This document shows, piece by piece, positions 59,939 to 64,000 of a stretch of 64,000 bases of DNA. Position 1 is the stretch's first letter. The number at the start of each line of letters is the position of its first letter. The translations under genes were made by a program, and so were the position numbers. The stretch spans positions 2,790,001-2,854,000 of the forward strand of contig NZ_CP139487.1 in assembly GCF_034259205.1 (NCBI RefSeq), given 5' to 3'. Below the pieces are notes generated by a model. It did no database searches. It was given only the letters and a program-made list of their open reading frames with translations, and was not told the DNA's origin. Source of the stretch: Peredibacter starrii. GTDB lineage: Bacteria; Bdellovibrionota; Bacteriovoracia; Bacteriovoracales; Bacteriovoracaceae.

Positions 59939-60643
59939 TTATTGGATAAATTTGTGGTAAATTTCCGGAGGAATCGAACCTGAAAGCTTAATCCCTACCT
60001 TCATTTCCTTTTGCTTACGAATTTGAAATTTCGCATCAACTTCATTGTTGATGTAAACCACTTCCGCAAGAATCGGATGTTGAAGTTGGATGTCCTGAAG
60101 ACGAGTCACCCAAAGAATACGGTTATTTTTTAAGAATGAACGATTGTGCTCAGAAACGATGAGTCCAAGCCCTGCCTCTGATACATCCATGACTCTCACT
60201 TGAAGTTCATGACTAGATTCTCGGTTCATCCCCGTCAGAGTTGGCTTGAGGCTCACAGCTCGGTCTTGATTCGGTTGAAATGAGTGGCGTGGGGTTCCAC
60301 GAAGCTCCATGGTCTTAATCAAGGCCGGAAACGTGAAGTACACTGCATCCAGTCCCACACGATAGTCCGTCACTTTAAATACGCTTGTGTGATAATCCAA
60401 CTTTACGTATAGGGGCAATTCATTATCCATCATATATTTCTGAGTATCAAAATAGATCACCACTTCGCGGGTCACAAAATCGATCTCAAAATGATGAATA
60501 GGAATAATAGACTTACCTATGGCATGAGATTGCCAAATGAAGTTGTCCTGCAACGAGGACGCTTTCTGAAGGATACGTAGTATTTCCCGGTAATCAGTGC
60601 TCGACCGGTAGCTATCGAGATTCAACATTATAATAGCTTGCAA
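59939..60643 (-). CDS. PilZ-domain-like protein
   Basis: 234 residues, cytoplasmic. The C-terminal half has R-G-T-P-R (ELRGTPRHSFQP) and DVSEAGLGLIVS (D-x-S-x-x-G), the two c-di-GMP-binding motifs of PilZ. The first half (~1-120) resembles a YcgR-type N-terminal beta domain. In the canonical PilZ motif the first is R-x-x-x-R, which this one keeps. The long reading begins with TTG at 60643; ATG 60628 (MLNLDSYRSS) is an equally likely start, with no strong ribosome-binding site for either. Confidence 0.75.
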   Translation of the reverse strand: MQAIIMLNLDSYRSSTDYREILRILQKASSLQDNFIWQSHAIGKSIIPIHHFEIDFVTREVVIYFDTQKYMMDNELPLYVKLDYHTSVFKVTDYRVGLDAVYFTFPALIKTMELRGTPRHSFQPNQDRAVSLKPTLTGMNRESSHELQVRVMDVSEAGLGLIVSEHNRSFLKNNRILWVTRLQDIQLQHPILAEVVYINNEVDAKFQIRKQKEMKVGIKLSGSIPPEIYHKFIQ

Positions 60644-60674
60644 AAATTGTCCGGCTTTGACAAATTTTTCATTT

Positions 60675-60701
60675 AAAGGCCGACTATACAGGACGGCCTT
60701 T
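60675..60701. promoter_or_regulatory. 8-bp inverted repeat in the PilZ/lipoprotein divergent region
   Basis: AAAGGCCG (60675-60682) and CGGCCTTT (60694-60701) flank an 11-nt centre. Neither side has a proper T-run. It may be an operator or a terminator remnant. Confidence 0.4.
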
Positions 60702-60748
60702 ACTCATGCGTTCATTACTTCCCGTCAAAGTGCTGGAAGAATAAATGC

Positions 60749-61522
60749 ATGAGAATCACTACCTTTCTCCTTATTGCTCTTATTGGTTATGGTTGTGCAG
60801 CTAAGAAACTGGCCGTGGATAATGCGGACACCCTTCTTGGCCATCAGGTAACTAAAAGGCTCCCTCTTTATACCGCACAAAAAAATGAACTCGGAGAAGA
60901 TATCGATCAGTTCCTGAACAAGCAAAAACCTGTGGCACAGGAAATTGTTCCGGTGATTGATGATATGAAACTCGAGAGTGAGGCCAAGCTAGAAGAGCAT
61001 TATAAAAAGCTCGAAGGCTTTTATCGAAAAATTGCCAAGGACTTTTCGGCCCTCATGGCCAAATACATGGCGAAACTTGATGATAAACAACAAAAAGATT
61101 TTTTCGATGAAGTAGAGAGTGAAAATCGCCAGATTGCTAAAAAGGACAAAGAGGAACGGGTTGAAGAAGTCCAGGAGCGCTTGGAAAAGTTTTTAGGCAC
61201 GATAAGTTCTGATCAAAAACAGGTCATCGCCCATTATGGGGACTACTTTATGGAGCAGACGAAAAAACGTGTTGAAAGACGTAGAGAACTCCATCAAAAA
61301 TTCAAATCCATCTATGCTCAGGACATTGCTCCAACTGCCCGCAAAGATTTGTTTCAAGAAGCATTCGTCAACTACCAAGAAGAGGGTCTGACCTCGAATA
61401 AGAATCTCGAAATCTTAAAGAAGCTTCTCCCTACGATCACAAAACTTCAAAGAGAACATTTCCGTCGTGAGACACAGGAAATAAAGGACATCCTGTCCTA
61501 CTACCTGCAAGTAAATTACTAG
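60749..61522 (+). CDS. DUF6279-like helical lipoprotein
   Basis: 257 residues with lipobox YGC-type (LIGYG-C16). The sequence after it, AAKKLAVDNADTLLGHQVTKRLPLYTAQKNEL, follows the pattern of DUF6279 lipoproteins (Gly-Cys, aromatic/leucine pairs, then a Q-x-x-L helix). The rest is almost entirely charged helix (EEHYKKLEGFYRKI, EVQERLEKFLG). Function unknown. Its stop overlaps that of the ligase gene by 4 nt. Confidence 0.65.
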   Translation: MRITTFLLIALIGYGCAAKKLAVDNADTLLGHQVTKRLPLYTAQKNELGEDIDQFLNKQKPVAQEIVPVIDDMKLESEAKLEEHYKKLEGFYRKIAKDFSALMAKYMAKLDDKQQKDFFDEVESENRQIAKKDKEERVEEVQERLEKFLGTISSDQKQVIAHYGDYFMEQTKKRVERRRELHQKFKSIYAQDIAPTARKDLFQEAFVNYQEEGLTSNKNLEILKKLLPTITKLQREHFRRETQEIKDILSYYLQVNY

Positions 61523-63309
61523 GCCGCCATTTTCTTTACCGGCGTCAGGATTGAAATCTTCTGTTTAAGTTTAAGCATCCCAGTCCAAGGATCTCGCTTA
61601 CGTGATTTGATCTTTTTTAACGCCTTATCAATCGTAAATTCCTGAGGACCTTTAATTCGTTTTAGTTCACTCCACTCCACTGGCAATGCAACAGCACTTA
61701 GGGGCTTCGCTCGGAGAGAATAAGGCACCACTGCGGTTGCTCCATAACCATTTCGTAAATAATCCACGAAGATCTTTTTATGCCTGATCTTCTTAGACAT
61801 ATTGGCCACATACTTTTTTGGATTGCGGGAAACAAGCTCCAAAGCAAGTGCTTCAGAAAAGGACTTAATTTGATCCCAATCATAAAGTGGTGCCACAGGA
61901 ATGTGTAGATGCAGACCTTTTCCTCCAGTAAGTTTTACAAATGATTCAAGGCCCAAATCTTCAAGCATCTCTTTAAGCTCAAAGGCCCCATCAACCACTT
62001 CTTTCCAGGTCACTCCCGGACCCGGATCCAAATCCATCACAATCTGATCGGGTCTCATATAGTTTTCCCAATGACTGTTCCATGCATGAATTTCAAAGGC
62101 ATTTAGCTGAACTAATTCTTCCAGACCTCGCTTTGAATCAATGGATAGATAGATGCCCGGGCCCTTCTCTTCTTTAATGGGAAAGGTATTGAAAGCATCC
62201 GGAACTTTTCCAGAGATATGTTTTTGGAAAAAGCACTGAGACTCACTTCCATTTGGACAACGAACAAGGGACAAAGGTCTGCCGGCCATATAAGGCAACA
62301 TGACTTTTGAAACCGTCCGATAAAAATCAAGCACCTGTTGTTTTGTAATTTTCTCTTTTTTGAATAGGATTTTATCAGGAGAAGAAATCTCCTTTGCTAT
62401 TTCTTTCACCACTTCCTGTGCCTCCTTGTCTACTCGCATTCCTTGAAACACGGGTGTGCGAAGAATGCCTTCATCCGTCCAATTCCCGAATGAAACTTCA
62501 CAAAGTCTGATCGGTTTCACCCAATGAATATCTTTACCCTTGGGTGAATTTACATCAAACGGCGATTCTTCTTCTTCAATTGAAGAAAGGTCTTTTTTCA
62601 TATCTCTTAAAGTCGCTGTATTAAAACCAGTTCCAACTCTTCCGACATAACGAAATTTCTTTTTCTCATACGTACCCAAAAGAAGAGCCCCGATCCCAGT
62701 TCTGCCACCTTTGGGTTCGGTCCATCCCCCAATAACAAATTCTTGTCTCAGACTGCATTTGGTTTTCGCCCAAAAATCATTTCTCCCAGAGATATAAGGA
62801 CTATCAGCGAGTTTTGAAACGATACCTTCAAGTCCTTCTTCACAGGAGATTTGATAAAAGTCTTCCCCGGCCCCATCAATATGTTCACTTAAATGAATAA
62901 GTGGCGGAGCATCCTTAAGCAGTTGCGCCAGCATCTCTTTTCTTTCAAGCAGAGGTAAGTCGCGCAAATCTTTTCCATCTAAAAATAAAAGATCAAAAAC
63001 AAAGTACTGAAGGCTTAGATCATTCTTACTCTTGAGTGAATTTTGAAGTTTTTGAAAGTTACTCTTCCCCTGTTCATCCAAGGCAACAATTTCGCCATCA
63101 AAGATGGCATTCTGTGCAGGAAGTTGTTCAAGTGCATAAAGGATGTGCGGAAAAGTGTTACTCCAGTCGAGACCATTTCTGGTATAGAGGGTGCCTACTC
63201 CGTTCTTCAAATGAGTCTGAATCCGATACCCATCCAGTTTCATCTCATGAACCCAATGGGAGTCGCCGGCCGGAACTTCAGTCACAAGACGCGGAAGTTG
63301 AGGGGCCAC
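61519..63309 (-). CDS. ligD: LigD ligase-polymerase part
   Basis: 596 residues from a GTG start. The ATP-dependent ligase domain has adenylation K24 in HEMKLDGYR, then IFDGEIVALD, EGIVSKLAD and WAKTKC, with an OB-fold to ~300. The polymerase domain (~315-570) has IVMDLDPGPG and LTGGKGLHLHIP. The same frame continues upstream of the GTG as ARKLGPDKWPGFVAPQ, the normal linker of a full LigD, back to a run of nine A inside the end of the phosphoesterase gene. The real product may therefore be a fused PE-Lig-Pol made by frameshifting, or this gene may be translated separately from GTG with a weak AGG. It repairs double-strand breaks with Ku. Confidence 0.9.
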   Translation of the reverse strand: MAPQLPRLVTEVPAGDSHWVHEMKLDGYRIQTHLKNGVGTLYTRNGLDWSNTFPHILYALEQLPAQNAIFDGEIVALDEQGKSNFQKLQNSLKSKNDLSLQYFVFDLLFLDGKDLRDLPLLERKEMLAQLLKDAPPLIHLSEHIDGAGEDFYQISCEEGLEGIVSKLADSPYISGRNDFWAKTKCSLRQEFVIGGWTEPKGGRTGIGALLLGTYEKKKFRYVGRVGTGFNTATLRDMKKDLSSIEEEESPFDVNSPKGKDIHWVKPIRLCEVSFGNWTDEGILRTPVFQGMRVDKEAQEVVKEIAKEISSPDKILFKKEKITKQQVLDFYRTVSKVMLPYMAGRPLSLVRCPNGSESQCFFQKHISGKVPDAFNTFPIKEEKGPGIYLSIDSKRGLEELVQLNAFEIHAWNSHWENYMRPDQIVMDLDPGPGVTWKEVVDGAFELKEMLEDLGLESFVKLTGGKGLHLHIPVAPLYDWDQIKSFSEALALELVSRNPKKYVANMSKKIRHKKIFVDYLRNGYGATAVVPYSLRAKPLSAVALPVEWSELKRIKGPQEFTIDKALKKIKSRKRDPWTGMLKLKQKISILTPVKKMAA

Positions 63310-63332
63310 AAAACCTGGCCACTTATCAGGGC

Positions 63333-63875
63333 CTAGCTTGCGGGCTTTTTTTTTGAGACCTTCTTTTTTGCCTTGGGAGCTTCTTCATATTCGTCGTGAT
63401 GTTTTATTAATAGCCAGTTCTTCTTGGTATCGTTTCGATAATGGGTTCGAACTAAAACAAATCCCCCATTGAGTTTATCGCCGTGGAGATGAAATTTTAA
63501 TTGCCCTTTCTCCAGGGCCTCATGGGGATCATCATCGTCACACTCCCAGGTTCCCTTGTCCCAAATGAAGACTTCTCCCGCGCCATATTCCCCTTCTGGA
63601 ATGGTTCCATGAAACTTGGCATACTCCATGGGATGATCTTCGGTTTGAACCGCAAGACGTTTATCTTGTGGATCAAGTGAAGGCCCCTTAGGAACTGCCC
63701 AGCTTTTTAGCACACCATCCATTTCGAGACGAAAATCATAATGAAGTCTTCGAGCATGATGTTCCTGAACCACAAATTTCAACTTCTTCCCCTTGGAAGC
63801 GGCTTTTTTCCCGGCCGGTTCCTTGGTCTTTTTAAAATCTCGTTTGGCATTATATTCTTTCAATGAACTCTTCAT
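63333..63875 (-). CDS. ligD: LigD 3'-phosphoesterase part
   Basis: 180 residues. VVQEHHARRLHYDFRLEMDG, LKSWAVPKGPS, EDHPMEYAKFHGTIPEGEYG and GFVLVR define the LigD phosphoesterase domain, with the metal/phosphate His in HHARRLHYD. It trims 3' phosphates and ribonucleotides at broken ends. It ends KKKVSKKKPAS just past an A9 run, out of frame (-1) with the ligase-polymerase part. The ATG lies 2 nt after the stop of the upstream Ku-like gene. Confidence 0.92.
   Translation of the reverse strand: MKSSLKEYNAKRDFKKTKEPAGKKAASKGKKLKFVVQEHHARRLHYDFRLEMDGVLKSWAVPKGPSLDPQDKRLAVQTEDHPMEYAKFHGTIPEGEYGAGEVFIWDKGTWECDDDDPHEALEKGQLKFHLHGDKLNGGFVLVRTHYRNDTKKNWLLIKHHDEYEEAPKAKKKVSKKKPAS
63346..63354 (-). 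promoter_or_regulatory. A9 tract with A_AAA_AAG slippery heptamer in ligD
   Basis: On the minus strand the phosphoesterase frame reads TCA AAA AAA AAG CCC. A -1 shift at A_AAA_AAG moves translation directly into the frame GCC CGC AAG CTA GGC, the LigD linker. AGAAGG, able to act as an internal Shine-Dalgarno stimulator, lies just upstream. Confidence 0.5.
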
Positions 63876-63877
63876 AT

Positions 63878-64000
63878 TTAACTCGCTCGTTTACGTGCGG
63901 TTTTCTTGGCGGTCTTTTTCTTTGATGCCGGTGCTGCCCTAGAAGAGGTAGACGACTTTGCCTTCTTCTTTTCTTCCAGCGATTTCTTCAATAGTGGCAT
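63878..64000 (-). CDS. C-terminal 40 residues of a probable Ku protein, cut by window edge
   Basis: The frame is open from the window end to TAA at 63878-63880. The residues begin MPLLKKSLEEKKKAK, like the end of bacterial Ku (the L-x-x-S-L-E helix), then a Lys/Ala/Ser-rich DNA-binding tail ending KKTARKRAS. The position directly before the LigD phosphoesterase, with a 2-nt gap, supports Ku. The first visible ATG may be internal; the true start lies outside the window. Confidence 0.65.
   Translation of the reverse strand: MPLLKKSLEEKKKAKSSTSSRAAPASKKKTAKKTARKRAS

Overview
The window is a compact, gene-dense chromosomal segment of a Gram-negative bacterium with roughly 43 to 45 % G+C by eye. 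Many genes carry Sec, Tat or lipoprotein signals, and there are large repetitive surface lipoproteins, numerous exported proteins without recognisable family, an aa3-type respiratory oxidase, and a non-homologous end-joining locus. This mix fits the Bdellovibrionota, most likely the Bacteriovoracales (Bacteriovorax/Peredibacter-like). That placement is an inference from gene content; no rRNA is present to confirm it.

Layout. 1-1505: end of a GTP cyclohydrolase II gene, ribH, and rpsD as a single gene with its own terminator. 1508-7748 (minus): a 1814-residue lipoprotein with two seven-bladed propellers, a TonB/AgmX-like protein and a small helical protein. 7799-15870 (minus): a cytochrome c oxidase locus (subunits I, II, IV, two different subunit III genes, SCO, dihaem cytochrome c, DUF420, a fused CtaA-CtaB haem A/O synthase, and a small CPYC protein) with a promoter at its head. 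16081-23931: RRM protein, a YcaO-GNAT pair, and exported enzymes (M1-like peptidase, C26 amidotransferase) among unknown secreted proteins. 23995-26850: a DUF1704 zinc peptidase converging on a truncated haemoglobin, then two cysteine-rich exported proteins. 26972-30601: a Y1 REP-type transposase, and a Tat-exported GMC oxidoreductase paired with a catalase-like lipoprotein.

30733-41632 holds two paralogous GY-repeat lipoproteins behind a candidate sigma-54 promoter, a subtilase with a 1021-residue exported partner, and a heptad-repeat exported protein. 41621-44781 holds a manganese (yybP-ykoY) riboswitch in front of a 42-residue lipoprotein, ilvA, mntP, and a second, stand-alone CtaA. 44756-50300 holds a SpoU methylase, a glycosyltransferase-like membrane protein, a 38-residue very basic protein, a Lon-N domain protein, a histidine kinase and a DAACS symporter. 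50338-57729 is an A+T-richer block of exported or lipid-anchored unknowns, including a collagen-like lipoprotein. 57800-64000 holds a FucP-type sugar transporter, an M23-like protein, a PilZ protein, a DUF6279-like lipoprotein, and a Ku/LigD end-joining operon in which LigD is split at a run of nine A.

Points most worth following: the Mn riboswitch attached to a micro-lipoprotein near, but not in front of, mntP; the LigD split at an A9/A_AAA_AAG slippery site; the DUF1704 peptidase overlapping the globin; the YcaO-GNAT coupling; and several unannotated surface-protein operons.
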